This document shows, piece by piece, positions 17,708 through 27,574 of a stretch of DNA of 64,000 nt. The notes beneath the pieces were generated by a model. That model saw nothing but the letters and a program-made list of their open reading frames with translations, made no database searches and was not told where the DNA came from. The DNA comes from an uncultured Parabacteroides sp. (GTDB taxonomy: Bacteria; Bacteroidota; Bacteroidia; Bacteroidales; Tannerellaceae). Position numbers and translations under genes: made by a program. Position 1 is the stretch's first letter. Each line of letters begins with the position of its first letter. The stretch covers positions 1 to 64,000 of the forward strand of contig CALUZV010000007.1 in assembly GCA_944325345.1 (NCBI GenBank), in the 5' to 3' direction.

Positions 17708-18436
17708 ATGGAAAATAGTAAGAAACCTACAATAAGCCTCCAAATCAAGGACAATACTATCACTTCTCAAGATCCCACCGATAAACTTTTCGAAGTGTTT
17801 CCTCAAGGCTGTCTTAGCCAAGAGGCTATCATCGAAGAAATCGTGGAAACTTTAGGTGGAGACTCTCATTATATCAAGCGTGCTCTCTTATTGGAAAAGC
17901 AAATTATCAAACGAGCATTGCTTATGGGGCAGCATGTAAGCAATGAATTATTTTCTGCTAAGATATTGTGCAGAGGACTTGTTTCTGATGGTCGTTGGAA
18001 TCCGCAAGTTAATAGTCTATATGTTAATTTCCAACAAAGTAAAGAACTGCGGGAGGCTTTAGATAATCTGTCTATTCGCGTTATCGGGGAGAAACAAGAG
18101 TCTCGTTATATTTCCAGTTGCAGAAGTCTTTCTGCAGAGCGAAATGCAGGGCAACTTATAGCTGGAGATAGCGTAGAGATTTCGGGTAAGAATATAAAGG
18201 TGGTTGGTTCGCATCCCTCGGTTGGGATAGAATTGATAAATGAAAATGGAAATAATATACGAATTGCAGAAAACAAAATCATCGTGAATATGCCATCGAA
18301 ATTAATTCTACTTCTTCCTGAGAATTTGCCGAAAGGTGCTTACACTTTGATGATAACGACTCAATATAGTCCTGGTAGTACGCTGTTGAAGAATCCAAGA
18401 ATCATAAAGAAAGTAATCGATGTGATAACTGAATAG
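17708..18436 (+). CDS. HU-like DNA-binding / DUF4469 domain protein, copy 2
   Basis: A 242-residue paralogue of the protein at 2503-3291, sharing the LYVNFQQSKELREAL block, the SHPSVGIELINENG segment and the SKLILLLPENLPKGAYTL segment. It has an N-terminal HU-like half and a C-terminal DUF4469 half. An ATG at 17675 would overlap the SGNH gene by 17 nt and add 11 unrelated residues; the ATG at 17708 gives the expected start. It lacks the acidic tail of copy 1. It lies within the sugar gene series, 3 nt before the next glycosyltransferase. Role unknown; regulation or DNA organisation is the usual guess. Confidence 0.8.
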   Translation: MENSKKPTISLQIKDNTITSQDPTDKLFEVFPQGCLSQEAIIEEIVETLGGDSHYIKRALLLEKQIIKRALLMGQHVSNELFSAKILCRGLVSDGRWNPQVNSLYVNFQQSKELREALDNLSIRVIGEKQESRYISSCRSLSAERNAGQLIAGDSVEISGKNIKVVGSHPSVGIELINENGNNIRIAENKIIVNMPSKLILLLPENLPKGAYTLMITTQYSPGSTLLKNPRIIKKVIDVITE

Positions 18437-18439
18437 AAT

Positions 18440-19204
18440 ATGAAAATCTCAATCATCACCGCAACCTATAACAGTTCCGAAACCCTTCCCTCCACTTTTC
18501 AAAGTATCCTTTCCCAATCTTATTCCGATTTTGAATATCTGGTCATCGATGGAGCGTCGAAGGATTCGACTTTGGATATTATTAAGGAATATGAGCCGAA
18601 GTTTGAAGGGCGGATGCGTTATATCAGTGAGCCGGATAAAGGAATTTACGATGCGATGAATAAGGGCATTCGGATGGCGACGGGGGATATTATTGGTATT
18701 TTAAATTCCGATGATTTCTATACTTCGCCGGATGTTTTGAAAGCAATTGCAGAGGCTTTTGAAAAGGAGGCATCGTTGGATGCTGTTTATGGTGATATTC
18801 ATTTTGTTCGTCCGGATAGGTTGGATAAATGTGTACGTTATTATTCCGGAAAGTCCTTTAAGCGTAGTCGGATGAAGTTTGGCTTTATGCCTCCGCATCC
18901 TTCTTTTTATGCGCGACGAGAATGTTATGAAAAATATGGCCTGTATAAGACAGATTATAAGATATGCGCGGACTTTGAATTTATGTTGCGTACAATCTAT
19001 CAGCATCGAATCAAGGCACAGTACATCCCGATGGATATGGTAACCATGCGGATGGGCGGGGCGAGCACGGCAGGATTGGCCGTCCATAAGCTCATCATGC
19101 AGGAACATTTGCGGGCTTATCGTGAAAATGGGCTTTATACGAATGCGTTTCTGCAATCTTTGCGCTATCTTTGCAAACTGACTGAATTCTTAAAACGAAA
19201 ATAA
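18440..19204 (+). CDS. Family 2 glycosyltransferase (WcaA/WcaE-like)
   Basis: A 254-residue GT2 enzyme. It begins [19 protein letters not shown] and carries the [11 protein letters not shown] block (about 34-44), the [14 protein letters not shown] motif (about 66-79) and LNSDDFY (about 91-97). This pattern is that of the WcaA/WcaE group often found beside gmd and fcl, so a fucosyl- or mannosyl-type role is possible but unproven. Its stop codon shares one base with the gmd start (TAATG). Confidence 0.88.
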   Translation: MKISIITATYNSSETLPSTFQSILSQSYSDFEYLVIDGASKDSTLDIIKEYEPKFEGRMRYISEPDKGIYDAMNKGIRMATGDIIGILNSDDFYTSPDVLKAIAEAFEKEASLDAVYGDIHFVRPDRLDKCVRYYSGKSFKRSRMKFGFMPPHPSFYARRECYEKYGLYKTDYKICADFEFMLRTIYQHRIKAQYIPMDMVTMRMGGASTAGLAVHKLIMQEHLRAYRENGLYTNAFLQSLRYLCKLTEFLKRK

Positions 19205-20292
19205 TGAATAAAGTTGCTTTAATCACCGGCATCACCGGTCAAGACGGTTCTTTCCTTGCCGAGTTTTTGATAGAAAAAGGATATGAAGTACACGGGATTA
19301 TGCGGCGTTCGTCGTCGTTCAATACGGGGCGTATCGAGCATCTGTATTTGGATGAATGGGTGCGCGATATGAAGAACAAGCGTCTGGTGAATCTGCACTG
19401 GGGGGATATGACGGACTCGAGTTCCTTAGTGCGTATTATCCGCGAGGTGAAGCCGGACGAGATTTATAACTTGGCGGCACAGAGCCATGTAAAGGTGTCG
19501 TTCGATGTTCCGGAATATACGGCAGAGGCGGATGCTGTCGGGACGTTGCGCCTTTTGGAGGCTGTCCGTCTTTTAGGCTATGAGCAGCGGACTAAAATCT
19601 ATCAGGCCTCGACATCCGAGCTGTTCGGCTTAGTCCAGGAAGTGCCTCAGAAAGAGACAACGCCCTTCTATCCCCGTTCTCCCTACGGTGTAGCCAAACA
19701 ATATGGTTTCTGGATTACGAAAAACTACCGGGAAAGCTATGGCATGTTCGCTGTGAATGGTATTCTGTTCAACCACGAATCGGAGCGGCGAGGGGAGACT
19801 TTCGTAACGCGCAAGATCACGTTGGCCGCTGCCCGCATCAAACAAGGGCATCAGGACAAGTTGTATTTAGGCAATCTGAATGCCCTACGAGATTGGGGCT
19901 ATGCCAAAGATTATGTGGAATGTATGTGGCTAATCCTCCAGCACGAGACACCGGAAGACTTTGTGATTGCAACAGGCGAATATCACACCGTCCGCGAGTT
20001 CTGTACGTTAGCTTTCCATGAAGTCGGTATTGAATTGCGTTGGGAAGGCGAAGGTGTGGACGAGAAAGGAATTGACGTGGCCACAGGACGTGTATTAGTA
20101 GAGGTGGATCCGAAGTATTTCCGTCCAGCAGAAGTAGAGCAGCTATTGGGAGACCCGACGAAAGCAAAAACTTTGCTGGGTTGGAATCCCCGGAAGACCT
20201 CGTTTGAGCAACTCGTAAAGATTATGGTTGAGCATGATATGAAGTTTGTCAAAAAGTTATATCTGCGGGAACAAATGAAGGAATCAGAATGA
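19204..20292 (+). CDS. gmd: GDP-mannose 4,6-dehydratase
   Basis: First step of GDP-L-fucose synthesis: GDP-D-mannose to GDP-4-keto-6-deoxymannose. It has 362 residues, the usual size. The short-chain dehydrogenase start [18 protein letters not shown], the [16 protein letters not shown] block (about 33-48) and the catalytic Tyr-x3-Lys in YGVAKQYG (about 161-168) are typical of Gmd. It overlaps fcl by 4 nt (ATGA), so the two are translationally coupled. GC content is higher than in the AT-rich core, suggesting it belongs to the conserved flank of the capsule locus. Confidence 0.97.
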   Translation: MNKVALITGITGQDGSFLAEFLIEKGYEVHGIMRRSSSFNTGRIEHLYLDEWVRDMKNKRLVNLHWGDMTDSSSLVRIIREVKPDEIYNLAAQSHVKVSFDVPEYTAEADAVGTLRLLEAVRLLGYEQRTKIYQASTSELFGLVQEVPQKETTPFYPRSPYGVAKQYGFWITKNYRESYGMFAVNGILFNHESERRGETFVTRKITLAAARIKQGHQDKLYLGNLNALRDWGYAKDYVECMWLILQHETPEDFVIATGEYHTVREFCTLAFHEVGIELRWEGEGVDEKGIDVATGRVLVEVDPKYFRPAEVEQLLGDPTKAKTLLGWNPRKTSFEQLVKIMVEHDMKFVKKLYLREQMKESE

Positions 20293-21383
20293 AAAGCAAT
20301 ATAGATAAGACCTCTAAAATATATGTCGCCGGCCACCGAGGTTTGGTGGGTTCGGCCATTTACAAGAATCTGCAAGAGAAAGGCTATACGAATTTGGTAG
20401 GCCGGACTCATGCGGAACTGGATTTGCTCGATGGCGTGGCCGTCCGCCAATTCTTTGATGAAGAGAGTCCGGAGGTGGTGATTTTGGCGGCTGCCCATGT
20501 GGGAGGCATCATGGCGAATAGTCTTTACCGGGCGGATTTCATCTATCAAAATCTACAAATTCAGCAGAATGTCATTGGGGAAAGCTATCGACATGGCGTG
20601 AAGAAGTTAGTATTCCTTGGAAGCACTTGCATTTATCCGCGGAATGCGGCTCAGCCAATGACGGAAGATGCCCTGCTGACTTCGCCTTTGGAATATACGA
20701 ACGAGCCGTATGCCATTGCCAAGATTGCGGGATTAAAGCTCTGCGAAAGTTTTAATTTGCAATATGGAACGAATTATATAGCGGTGATGCCGACCAATTT
20801 ATATGGGCCAAATGATAATTTTCATCTGGAGAATAGCCATGTATTGCCGGCCATGATTCGGAAGATACATCTGGCAAAATGTTTGTCCGAAGGAAATGAT
20901 ACGTGGGTGCGGAGGGATTTATTCGCGCGTCCGGTGGAAAATATTGACGGCTCCGCATCTATGGAAACGATTACGCGTGTATTAAATAAATATGGTATAT
21001 ATGCCGACCGCGTTGAGTTGTGGGGCACGGGCAAACCCCTTCGCGAATTCTTATGGAGCGAAGAGATGGCCGACGCTACGGTTTTCGTGATGGAAAACGT
21101 AGATTTCGAAGACACATTCCCACGTGGAGCGAAAGAGATTCGGAATTGCCATATTAATATAGGTACGGGAAAGGAGCTATCCATCGCGGAACTTGCCCAT
21201 CTAATCCAACGAACCATCGGTTTCAAAGGTGAGATTCGCTTCGACCCGACAAAGCCGGACGGGACGATGCGCAAGCTGACGGACGTAACGAAGCTACATC
21301 AGTTGGGGTGGCATCATCGGATAGAAATAGAAGAAGGAGTGGAGAGGTTGTATCAGTGGTATTTGGATAATATGGCAGGATAA
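20289..21383 (+). CDS. fcl: GDP-L-fucose synthase
   Basis: The epimerase-reductase that turns GDP-4-keto-6-deoxymannose into GDP-L-fucose with NADPH. It is 364 residues long. Key features are the Rossmann start [13 protein letters not shown] (about 12-24), the LGSTCIYP block (about 114-121), the catalytic Tyr-x3-Lys in [10 protein letters not shown], and the [10 protein letters not shown] motif. It overlaps gmd by 4 nt. With gmd it gives the capsule a fucose donor; together with ugd and glf this predicts uronic acid, galactofuranose and fucose, or derivatives, in the polymer. Confidence 0.97.
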   Translation: MKSNIDKTSKIYVAGHRGLVGSAIYKNLQEKGYTNLVGRTHAELDLLDGVAVRQFFDEESPEVVILAAAHVGGIMANSLYRADFIYQNLQIQQNVIGESYRHGVKKLVFLGSTCIYPRNAAQPMTEDALLTSPLEYTNEPYAIAKIAGLKLCESFNLQYGTNYIAVMPTNLYGPNDNFHLENSHVLPAMIRKIHLAKCLSEGNDTWVRRDLFARPVENIDGSASMETITRVLNKYGIYADRVELWGTGKPLREFLWSEEMADATVFVMENVDFEDTFPRGAKEIRNCHINIGTGKELSIAELAHLIQRTIGFKGEIRFDPTKPDGTMRKLTDVTKLHQLGWHHRIEIEEGVERLYQWYLDNMAG

Positions 21384-21422
21384 AATTCTTTCTATATTAT
21401 TCCTTGAGAGTAAAGGATTGCT

Positions 21423-21430
21423 TACATTTG
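21423..21430 (+). promoter_or_regulatory. -7 box of the antitoxin/PIN module
   Basis: TACATTTG matches TAnnTTTG and lies 25 nt before the ATG at 21456. A TTGA at about 21403 is a weak -33 candidate. Confidence 0.6.
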
Positions 21431-21455
21431 CAGAGAATTTTAGCAAGAAAGAATT

Positions 21456-21725
21456 ATGGAGAGCGAAATTTTACATATAGACAATGCTTTGTTGCATAAA
21501 GCTTTTAGTTATACAAGATCTCAAGGGCTAGATCTGTCTGCCATATTGGAAGATTTCTTGATTCAGCTAATCTCTCATTCTCAGTCATCTGTAGAAGAAA
21601 AGATAAGGAAAGTGAAGATTTCTAATGAAGTGAAGTCTTTAGCGGGACGTTTGAATTTAGAAGGGAATGCGGTTGATTGGGACGAAGCTAAGCAGGCCTA
21701 TTTCCGGGAAAAGTATGGCGTATGA
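21456..21725 (+). CDS. DUF6364-like antitoxin
   Basis: An 89-residue helical protein resembling small antitoxins (DUF6364/VapB-like) that precede PIN-domain toxins in Bacteroidetes. The N-terminal half is a ribbon-helix-helix-like segment, and the C-terminal end (WDEAKQAYFREKYGV) is the kind of tail that inserts into the PIN active site. It has its own promoter box and overlaps the PIN gene start by 4 nt (ATGA). The gene is intact although its toxin partner is interrupted. Confidence 0.75.
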   Translation: MESEILHIDNALLHKAFSYTRSQGLDLSAILEDFLIQLISHSQSSVEEKIRKVKISNEVKSLAGRLNLEGNAVDWDEAKQAYFREKYGV

Positions 21726-22132
21726 AGCTCTTCTTAGATACAAATATATTAATAGATGTTGTGGCTAATCGCCAGCCGTGGGTGGATGACGCTTTGGTGT
21801 TGTTGGAATTAGCAAATTAGAAGAAGCTGACATTAATGGCAGCAGATTATTCCTTTATTAATATAGCCTATATAACTCGGAAATTATTTCCTACAGAAGA
21901 TTTACGTCTTTTATTGAAGGATCTTCGTAAATATGTGGAAGTGGTGGACATTGGAGCTGATGTGATTGATAAGGTATTGAATGATAATTGGAAAGATTTT
22001 GAAGATTGTGTGCAATATTATACGGCATTAAGTAAGAATGCAGACGTTATTATTACGCGAAATAAAAGAGATTTTGTGTCGTCAGATATTCAAGTCTTCT
22101 CTCCAAGAGAGTTTCTGACCTATTATTTATAG
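21722..22132 (+). pseudogene. PIN-domain (VapC-like) toxin gene, interrupted by an amber stop
   Basis: Reading from the ATG at 21722, the first 32 residues are a normal PIN start with the catalytic Asp in LLLDTNILIDVV (D6). An in-frame TAG (21818-21820) follows, after which the same frame continues for 104 more codons as a good PIN C-terminal half (IINTRN-like VIITRNKRDF near the end). The two halves together are about 135 residues, the usual length. Only the toxin is damaged, consistent with loss of toxicity while the antitoxin persists. A sequencing error is the main alternative. Confidence 0.75.
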
Positions 22133-22199
22133 GTGATAGTAAAATTCCGATGGATGTTAATTTTTCTTCCCAAAAGTTTCTCTACTACAAAAGAAGTAT

Positions 22200-22207
22200 T
22201 ACCTTTG
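22200..22207 (+). promoter_or_regulatory. -7 box of thrS
   Basis: TACCTTTG, an exact Bacteroidetes -7 match, 32 nt before the thrS ATG. A TTTC at about 22177-22180, 19 nt upstream, is close to the TTTG -33 element. Confidence 0.75.
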
Positions 22208-22239
22208 CGCACTGAATTAAGATTTTTAATGAACAGATT

Positions 22240-24189
22240 ATGATTAAAATTACATTTCCGGATAATTCCGTGAGAGAATATGCTGAAGGAACGACTGCCA
22301 TGCAGATTGCGGAAAGCATCAGTTCTCGTCTGGCTCAAGATGTCTTGGCCGCAAGTGTGAACGGTGAAGTCTGGGATTTGACTCGTCCTATCAACGAGGA
22401 TGCAAGTGTAAAACTGTTCAAGTGGGATGACGAAGAAGGTAAACATGCTTTCTGGCATTCAAGCGCCCACCTGATGGCTGAAGCTTTGCAGGAGTTGTAC
22501 CCTGGAATCAAGTTCGGTATCGGTCCGGCTATTGAAAACGGTTTCTACTATGATGTAGATCCGGGTGAAGCAGTGATTAAAGATAGTGATTTCCCCGCAA
22601 TCGAGGCTAAAATGCTGGAATTGATTGCAAAGAAAGAAGCTATTGTTCGCCAGGATATTACTAAAGCCGATGCCTTAAAAATGTTCGGCGACCGTGGCGA
22701 AGAATACAAGGTTGAGCTTATCAGCGAGTTGGAAGATGGTAAGATTACGACTTACACGCAAGGGGCATTTACCGATTTGTGTCGTGGACCGCATATCCCG
22801 AATACATCTTATATTAAAGCGGTAAAGGTACTGAGTGCAGCTGGAGCTTATTGGCGTGGCGATGAAAAACGCAAACAATTAGTCCGTTTGTATGGTATTT
22901 CTTTCCCGAAGAAAAAGATGCTGGATGAATATCTGGCAATGTTGGAAGAAGCCAAGAAACGCGACCATCGTAAGATAGGCAAAGAGTTGGACTTGTTCAT
23001 GTTCTCTGATACTGTAGGTAAAGGTCTTCCGATGTGGTTGCCCAAAGGAACGGCATTGCGTTTGCGTTTGCAGGACTTTTTACGTCGTATCCAAGCTCGT
23101 TACGATTATCAAGAAGTGATGTGTCCGCCTATTGGTAATAAATTATTGTATATTACATCCGGACACTATGCTAAATATGGCAAGGATTCATTCCAGCCGA
23201 TTCATACACCGGAGGAAGGCGAGGAGTATTTCTTGAAACCGATGAACTGCCCTCACCATTGCATGATTTACAAGAACTCTCCACGTTCATACAAAGACCT
23301 GCCTTTGCGTATCGCAGAATTTGGTACGGTTTGCCGCTATGAGCAGAGTGGCGAGTTGCATGGATTGACTCGTGTTCGTAGCTTTACGCAAGATGATGCA
23401 CATATCTTCTGCCGTCCGGATCAGGTAAAGAATGAGTTCCTGAACGTGATGGATATCATTTCGATTGTTTTCAAATCAATGAACTTTGAGAACTTCGAAG
23501 CCCAGATTTCTTTGCGTGATAAAGTAAACCGTGATAAATATATCGGTAGTGATGAAAATTGGGAGAAGGCTGAACGGGCTATCATCGAGGCTTGTGAAGA
23601 AAAAGGTCTGAAGGCTAAGATCGAATATGGAGAAGCCGCTTTCTATGGACCGAAATTGGACTTCATGGTGAAAGATGCTATCGGTCGCCGTTGGCAGTTA
23701 GGAACGATCCAGGTGGACTATAATTTGCCAGAGCGTTTTGAGTTGGAATATACAGGTGAAGATAACCAGAAGCATCGTCCGGTAATGATTCACCGCGCGC
23801 CGTTTGGTTCGATGGAGCGTTTCGTAGCTGTATTGATTGAACATACTGCCGGTAAGTTCCCCTTGTGGATTACGCCAGATCAGGTTGCCATCTTACCTAT
23901 CAGTGAACGTTTCAATGAATATGCATGGAAGGTTGCACGGGAGTTGAAGCAGCAGGATATCCGTGTAATAGTGGACGACCGCAATGAGAAAATCGGGCGT
24001 AAGATTCGCGATAATGAGATGAAACGAATCCCGTATATGCTTATTGTAGGCGAAAAAGAAGCAGAAAATAATGAAGTTTCTGTAAGAAAACAGGGCGAAG
24101 GTGATAAAGGTTCGATGAAAATTACTACCTTTGCGGCGCTTTTGAATAATGAAGTCAATGAAATGATGAATCGTTGGCAAGATAAATAG
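22240..24189 (+). CDS. thrS: Threonine-tRNA ligase
   Basis: A class II aminoacyl-tRNA synthetase of 649 residues that charges tRNA-Thr. Domain order is TGS (about 1-62), the editing domain with [11 protein letters not shown] (about 72-82), the catalytic core with the zinc-ligand segment [10 protein letters not shown] (about 340-350), motif 2 ([16 protein letters not shown]) and motif 3 ([11 protein letters not shown]), then the anticodon-binding domain. Full length and undisturbed. It leads the classic thrS-infC-rpmI-rplT cluster. Confidence 0.98.
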   Translation: MIKITFPDNSVREYAEGTTAMQIAESISSRLAQDVLAASVNGEVWDLTRPINEDASVKLFKWDDEEGKHAFWHSSAHLMAEALQELYPGIKFGIGPAIENGFYYDVDPGEAVIKDSDFPAIEAKMLELIAKKEAIVRQDITKADALKMFGDRGEEYKVELISELEDGKITTYTQGAFTDLCRGPHIPNTSYIKAVKVLSAAGAYWRGDEKRKQLVRLYGISFPKKKMLDEYLAMLEEAKKRDHRKIGKELDLFMFSDTVGKGLPMWLPKGTALRLRLQDFLRRIQARYDYQEVMCPPIGNKLLYITSGHYAKYGKDSFQPIHTPEEGEEYFLKPMNCPHHCMIYKNSPRSYKDLPLRIAEFGTVCRYEQSGELHGLTRVRSFTQDDAHIFCRPDQVKNEFLNVMDIISIVFKSMNFENFEAQISLRDKVNRDKYIGSDENWEKAERAIIEACEEKGLKAKIEYGEAAFYGPKLDFMVKDAIGRRWQLGTIQVDYNLPERFELEYTGEDNQKHRPVMIHRAPFGSMERFVAVLIEHTAGKFPLWITPDQVAILPISERFNEYAWKVARELKQQDIRVIVDDRNEKIGRKIRDNEMKRIPYMLIVGEKEAENNEVSVRKQGEGDKGSMKITTFAALLNNEVNEMMNRWQDK

Positions 24190-24228
24190 TGAAGTAATAA
24201 CTAAACAAGAGGACAGAAAATCATTTGA

Positions 24229-24831
24229 ATGAAGAATGACAATCCGAAAGAGCAGTACAGAATTAACGAACGGATCCGCGTTCGTGAAGTTCGTTTAGTC
24301 GGTGATAATGTAGAGCAAGGTGTGTATCCCACTTCTCAGGCACTGAAGATCGCCGAAGATCAAGGGTTAGACTTGGTTGAAATATCGCCAAATGCTGCGC
24401 CTCCCGTTTGTAGAGTAATTGATTATCAGAAATTCCTCTACCAACAGAAGAAACGATTGAAAGAACAAAAGGCGAAATCGGTTAAGGTGGTTGTAAAAGA
24501 GATTCGTTTTGGACCTCAGACTGATGACCATGATTATGATTTTAAGCTGAAGCACGCGAAGGGTTTCCTTGAAGAAGGTGCGAAGGTAAAAGCTTATGTG
24601 TTTTTCAAAGGTCGTTCTATTCTGTTTAAAGAACAAGGAGAAGTTTTATTGCTTCGTTTTGCTAACGATTTGGAAGACTATGGCAAAGTAGAGCAGATGC
24701 CGGTTTTGGAGGGAAAGCGTATGATTATTATGATTTCTCCGAAGAAAGGGGCAGGTGTCTCGAAAGCTAAGAAGGTAGCTTCGGCCGCGAAAGCGGAAGA
24801 AGCCGCTAAGGATAAAGGAGAAAACAATTAA
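24229..24831 (+). CDS. infC: Translation initiation factor IF-3
   Basis: A 200-residue IF-3: N-terminal domain ([22 protein letters not shown]), linker, and C-terminal domain ([22 protein letters not shown]). It binds the 30S subunit, blocks premature 50S joining and checks start codons. The start here is a plain ATG; the rare AUU start used for autocontrol in enterobacteria is absent. A 25-residue Ala/Lys-rich tail extends beyond the core, a common Bacteroidetes feature. A stem-loop follows directly after the stop and precedes rpmI. Confidence 0.98.
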   Translation: MKNDNPKEQYRINERIRVREVRLVGDNVEQGVYPTSQALKIAEDQGLDLVEISPNAAPPVCRVIDYQKFLYQQKKRLKEQKAKSVKVVVKEIRFGPQTDDHDYDFKLKHAKGFLEEGAKVKAYVFFKGRSILFKEQGEVLLLRFANDLEDYGKVEQMPVLEGKRMIIMISPKKGAGVSKAKKVASAAKAEEAAKDKGENN

Positions 24832-24835
24832 AAAT

Positions 24836-24858
24836 GCGGAGGGCTTTTTGCTCTCCGT
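24836..24858 (+). promoter_or_regulatory. Stem-loop between infC and rpmI
   Basis: GCGGAGGGC and GCTCTCCGT pair over 9 bp (two G-U) around a TTTTT loop, five bases after the infC stop. No T tract follows the 3' arm, so a processing site or a ribosomal-protein-binding leader of rpmI-rplT is more likely than a terminator. Position matches that of L20-type autogenous leaders in other phyla, but the structure itself is not one I can identify. Confidence 0.45.
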
Positions 24859-24890
24859 ACTTACGTTTAATTTTTAAATATATTTGTACA

Positions 24891-25088
24891 ATGCCTAAGA
24901 TGAAGACTAATTCCGGTGCCAAAAAAAGATTCGCTCTTACCGGAACAGGTAAAATCAAAAGAAAACACGCTTTTAAAAGTCACATTCTGACAAAGAAGAC
25001 GAAAAAGCAAAAGAGAAACTTGACACACACAGGTTTGGTATCGGCTATCGATACAAGCAATGTAAAGAAGCTTCTTTGCATGAAGTAA
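24891..25088 (+). CDS. rpmI: 50S ribosomal protein L35
   Basis: A 65-residue, very basic ribosomal protein starting [14 protein letters not shown], which is the conserved L35 N-terminus. An in-frame ATG at 24834 would add 19 residues encoded by the upstream stem-loop and is rejected. It is a small late-assembling protein of the large subunit. Transcription is probably from the thrS promoter and possibly from signals in the 59-nt gap. Confidence 0.98.
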   Translation: MPKMKTNSGAKKRFALTGTGKIKRKHAFKSHILTKKTKKQKRNLTHTGLVSAIDTSNVKKLLCMK

Positions 25089-25189
25089 TTTTTAATTAGC
25101 GAGTTTTAAAACGATTTTTATTAACAGAATTTTTAGCCAGTAAGTTCATCCTTCGTGGATGACGCTAACATTCAAAACATTTAGAAATT

Positions 25190-25534
25190 ATGCCTAGATC
25201 AGTAAATCATGTTGCTTCAAGAGCAAAAAGAAAACGGATTCTGAAACTTACCCGTGGTTATTATGGCGCTCGTAAGAACGTTTGGACCGTAGCGAAGAAT
25301 ACGTGGGAAAAAGGTTTGACGTACGCATTCCGCGACCGTCGTAACAAGAAACGCAACTTCCGTGCTTTGTGGATTCAGCGTATCAATGCTGCCGCTCGTC
25401 TGGAAGGTTTGTCTTACTCTCGTTTGATGGGTGCTTTACACACTGCAGGTATCGAGATTAATCGCAAAGTCTTGGCTGACTTAGCCGTTAATCATCCTGA
25501 AGCATTCAAAGCTATTGTAGCAAAGGTTAAGTAA
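25190..25534 (+). CDS. rplT: 50S ribosomal protein L20
   Basis: A 114-residue L20 with the conserved start [18 protein letters not shown] and the globular C-terminal domain ([20 protein letters not shown]). It binds 23S rRNA early in large-subunit assembly and in many bacteria also represses its own operon. It follows rpmI after 101 nt without a gene. A strong intrinsic terminator follows 27 nt after the stop. Confidence 0.98.
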   Translation: MPRSVNHVASRAKRKRILKLTRGYYGARKNVWTVAKNTWEKGLTYAFRDRRNKKRNFRALWIQRINAAARLEGLSYSRLMGALHTAGIEINRKVLADLAVNHPEAFKAIVAKVK

Positions 25535-25561
25535 GAAGCATATTCTTAGGACAGGAAAAGT

Positions 25562-25592
25562 AAAAGGCTGTACGAGAGTGCAGCCTTTTTTT
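25562..25592 (+). terminator. Intrinsic terminator of the thrS-infC-rpmI-rplT operon
   Basis: AAAAGGCTG (25562-25570) pairs with CAGCCTTTT (25581-25589) around a 10-nt loop and runs into a T tract (25586-25592). This is the textbook form and sits just after rplT. Confidence 0.85.
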
Positions 25593-25615
25593 ACGTTCAT
25601 TTCATAGATTTATAT

Positions 25616-25623
25616 TATCTTTG
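25616..25623 (+). promoter_or_regulatory. -7 box upstream of the GtrA-like gene
   Basis: TATCTTTG, an exact -7 match, ends only 5 nt before the GTG start of the next gene. If used, transcription would begin at or within a few bases of the start codon, giving a leaderless or nearly leaderless mRNA. Confidence 0.6.
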
Positions 25624-25628
25624 TCCCC

Positions 25629-26057
25629 GTGAAAGAGACAACGAGCAAAAAGAGAAACGGCAAGCAGATATTCCGTTTTGTCGTAGCAGGAACATTGAAC
25701 GCGGTGATTATCGCTGCGGTCGTCTGGTTCCTCATGGACGAATTGGGATGCAACTATCTGTGGTCGAATGTTGCCGGATATTCGGCCGCATTGATTAATA
25801 ATTTCTTTTGGAGCAAGTATTGGGTCTTCTCTGCCGGGAAAGGTTTTTATGCGCGGCAAGCTATTCTCTTCCTTCTCGCTTTCGCTTGTGCTTATGGGGC
25901 TCAGGTGCTGGTCTTGTTGGCGATGGTCGAAGGTGCCGGTTGGGATGAATTCATCTCTCAGTTCCCAAGTCTCTTTATCTACGGCGCGGTCAATTTCGTG
26001 ATGAATAAAAAGATAACTTTCCCGGAGTCTTCTGAACCAAATGACGACACGCGATGA
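25629..26057 (+). CDS. GtrA-family membrane protein
   Basis: A 142-residue protein with four hydrophobic segments, matching the GtrA/DPMS-like fold. Members are thought to help move lipid-linked sugars or take part in cell-surface glycan glycosylation. The IFRFVVAGTLNAVI start and the NFFWSKYWVF motif (about 57-66) are typical. No ATG precedes the first membrane segment; the GTG at 25629 is the only reasonable start. It overlaps the next gene by 4 nt (ATGA). A role in surface glycans fits the nearby capsule locus, but it is transcribed separately. Confidence 0.85.
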   Translation: MKETTSKKRNGKQIFRFVVAGTLNAVIIAAVVWFLMDELGCNYLWSNVAGYSAALINNFFWSKYWVFSAGKGFYARQAILFLLAFACAYGAQVLVLLAMVEGAGWDEFISQFPSLFIYGAVNFVMNKKITFPESSEPNDDTR

Positions 26058-26761
26058 CCGACGACACCAAGTCTCTCCTCAAAGCCTGGGCTGCCTGCTA
26101 CCATACTTCTGCTTTCATCTTGAATGACCCAGTGCAATTCCCGCATCGTTACAAGCATAAACAAGACATCGAAATATGTGGTTTACTGACCGCAATCCTT
26201 AGCTTTGGCAACCGGAAAATGATTGTCCGCAAAGCCGAAGAACTGGACTCCTTCATGCGTCCTTCCCCTTATCAATACCTTCTTTCCCGCAAATGGCTGA
26301 GTGATTTCCCCTTGGGCGACAAGTCCAGCTTCTATCGGATGCTTTCTTTTTCCGATATCCATCTCTATTTCCAACGGTTATACGAGGCTTATACCCACTA
26401 TCCCAGCTTGGAAGAAGCCTTGTCTCCCTTTCCTGGTTCGCCGATGGAGCGTCTTTGTGCCTTCCTTGCTGTCTCCTCGAAAAGTCCGCAAAAGAAGTTG
26501 AACATGTTCCTCCGTTGGATGGTGCGCCGCGATTCGGAGGTCGATTTTGGTCTGTGGCCTTCCTTTACCCCTCAAGATTTGATTATTCCTTTGGATACAC
26601 ACGTTTGCCGCGTGGCTTATATGCTGGGACTGACGGACTCAGATTCGTTTTCGCTCCGGAACGCCCGGAAGATAACCACCGCCTTGGCCGAGGTCTTTCC
26701 GGGCGACCCTTGTCTGGGCGATTTTGCCTTATTCGGCTACGGCATCAATCATGCAGGGTAA
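26054..26761 (+). CDS. TIGR02757 (DUF2400) family protein
   Basis: A 235-residue conserved protein of unknown function, found mainly in Bacteroidetes, Spirochaetes and relatives. Typical parts are [24 protein letters not shown] (split here as the DIEI and SFGNR blocks), [20 protein letters not shown] and [17 protein letters not shown]. The last block resembles the helix-hairpin-helix region of EndoIII-like DNA glycosylases, so a nucleic-acid role is possible. It is translationally coupled to the GtrA-like gene and its 3' end overlaps the convergent exonuclease III gene by 17 bp. Confidence 0.85.
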   Translation: MTDDTKSLLKAWAACYHTSAFILNDPVQFPHRYKHKQDIEICGLLTAILSFGNRKMIVRKAEELDSFMRPSPYQYLLSRKWLSDFPLGDKSSFYRMLSFSDIHLYFQRLYEAYTHYPSLEEALSPFPGSPMERLCAFLAVSSKSPQKKLNMFLRWMVRRDSEVDFGLWPSFTPQDLIIPLDTHVCRVAYMLGLTDSDSFSLRNARKITTALAEVFPGDPCLGDFALFGYGINHAG

Positions 26762-27500
26762 CTTCCACCGGGCAATGATCCGAGCCATAAATCTCGGTGT
26801 GTATCTTGGCTCCCTCGAGCTTATCTTGCAGTCTATTAGATACTAAGAAATAGTCGATGCGCCACCCTGCGTTCTTTTCCCTCGCTTTGAAGCGGTAGGA
26901 CCACCACGAGTAAATCTCCTTTTGTTCGGGATAGAAAAAGCGGAAAGTATCGGTGAAGCCCGCGTCGAGCAGCGTCTGGAATTTCCCGCGTTCCTCATCG
27001 GTGAAGCCCGCATTGCGCCGGTTCGTTTTCGGGTTCTTCAGGTCGATTTCCTTATGGGCTACATTCAAATCGCCGCATACGATGACCGGCTTCCGACTAT
27101 CCAAATCCAGCAGATATTTGCGGAATTCATCCTCCCACGTCATCCGATAGTCCAGCCTTCGCAGCTCGTCCTGCGAGTTGGGAGTATATACCGTAACTAA
27201 ATAGAAATCTGGCATTTCGAGCGTGATGACCCGCCCTTCCCGGTCGTGTTCATCAATACCTAAACCATAACTCACCGCGAGCGGCTCGTGCCGACTGAAG
27301 ATAGCCGTGCCCGAATACCCTTTCTTCTCGGCATAATTCCAATAGGAGCGATACCCGTCGAACGCCAAATCCAACTGTCCCGCCTGCATCTTCGTCTCTT
27401 GCAGGCAGAAGAAATCAGCATCGAGCGCGAGGAACGAATCGCGGAAACCCTTATCACAGCAGGCGCGAAGCCCGTTTACATTCCAAGAAATAAACTTCAT
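26745..27500 (-). CDS. xth: Exodeoxyribonuclease III
   Basis: An AP endonuclease/3'-5' exonuclease of 251 residues. The motifs are all there: SWNVNGLRA (about 5-13), LQETKMQ (about 34-40, metal-binding Glu), CGDLNVAH (about 141-148) and the final [11 protein letters not shown] with the catalytic His. It repairs abasic sites and removes blocked 3' ends. Its 3' end overlaps the convergent TIGR02757 gene by 17 bp. A -7 box lies 30 nt before the start. Confidence 0.96.
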   Translation of the reverse strand: MKFISWNVNGLRACCDKGFRDSFLALDADFFCLQETKMQAGQLDLAFDGYRSYWNYAEKKGYSGTAIFSRHEPLAVSYGLGIDEHDREGRVITLEMPDFYLVTVYTPNSQDELRRLDYRMTWEDEFRKYLLDLDSRKPVIVCGDLNVAHKEIDLKNPKTNRRNAGFTDEERGKFQTLLDAGFTDTFRFFYPEQKEIYSWWSYRFKAREKNAGWRIDYFLVSNRLQDKLEGAKIHTEIYGSDHCPVEVTLHD

Positions 27501-27529
27501 ATTCTATCTATTCTATATATGTTTTGGGC

Positions 27530-27537
27530 CAAAGGTA
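27530..27537 (-). promoter_or_regulatory. -7 box of xth
   Basis: On the minus strand TACCTTTG (complement of CAAAGGTA) lies 30 nt upstream of the xth ATG, the distance seen at many other genes here. Confidence 0.65.
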
Positions 27538-27574
27538 CGGAAATTTTTTGTCTTTGTTCGGACAAATAGTTTGC

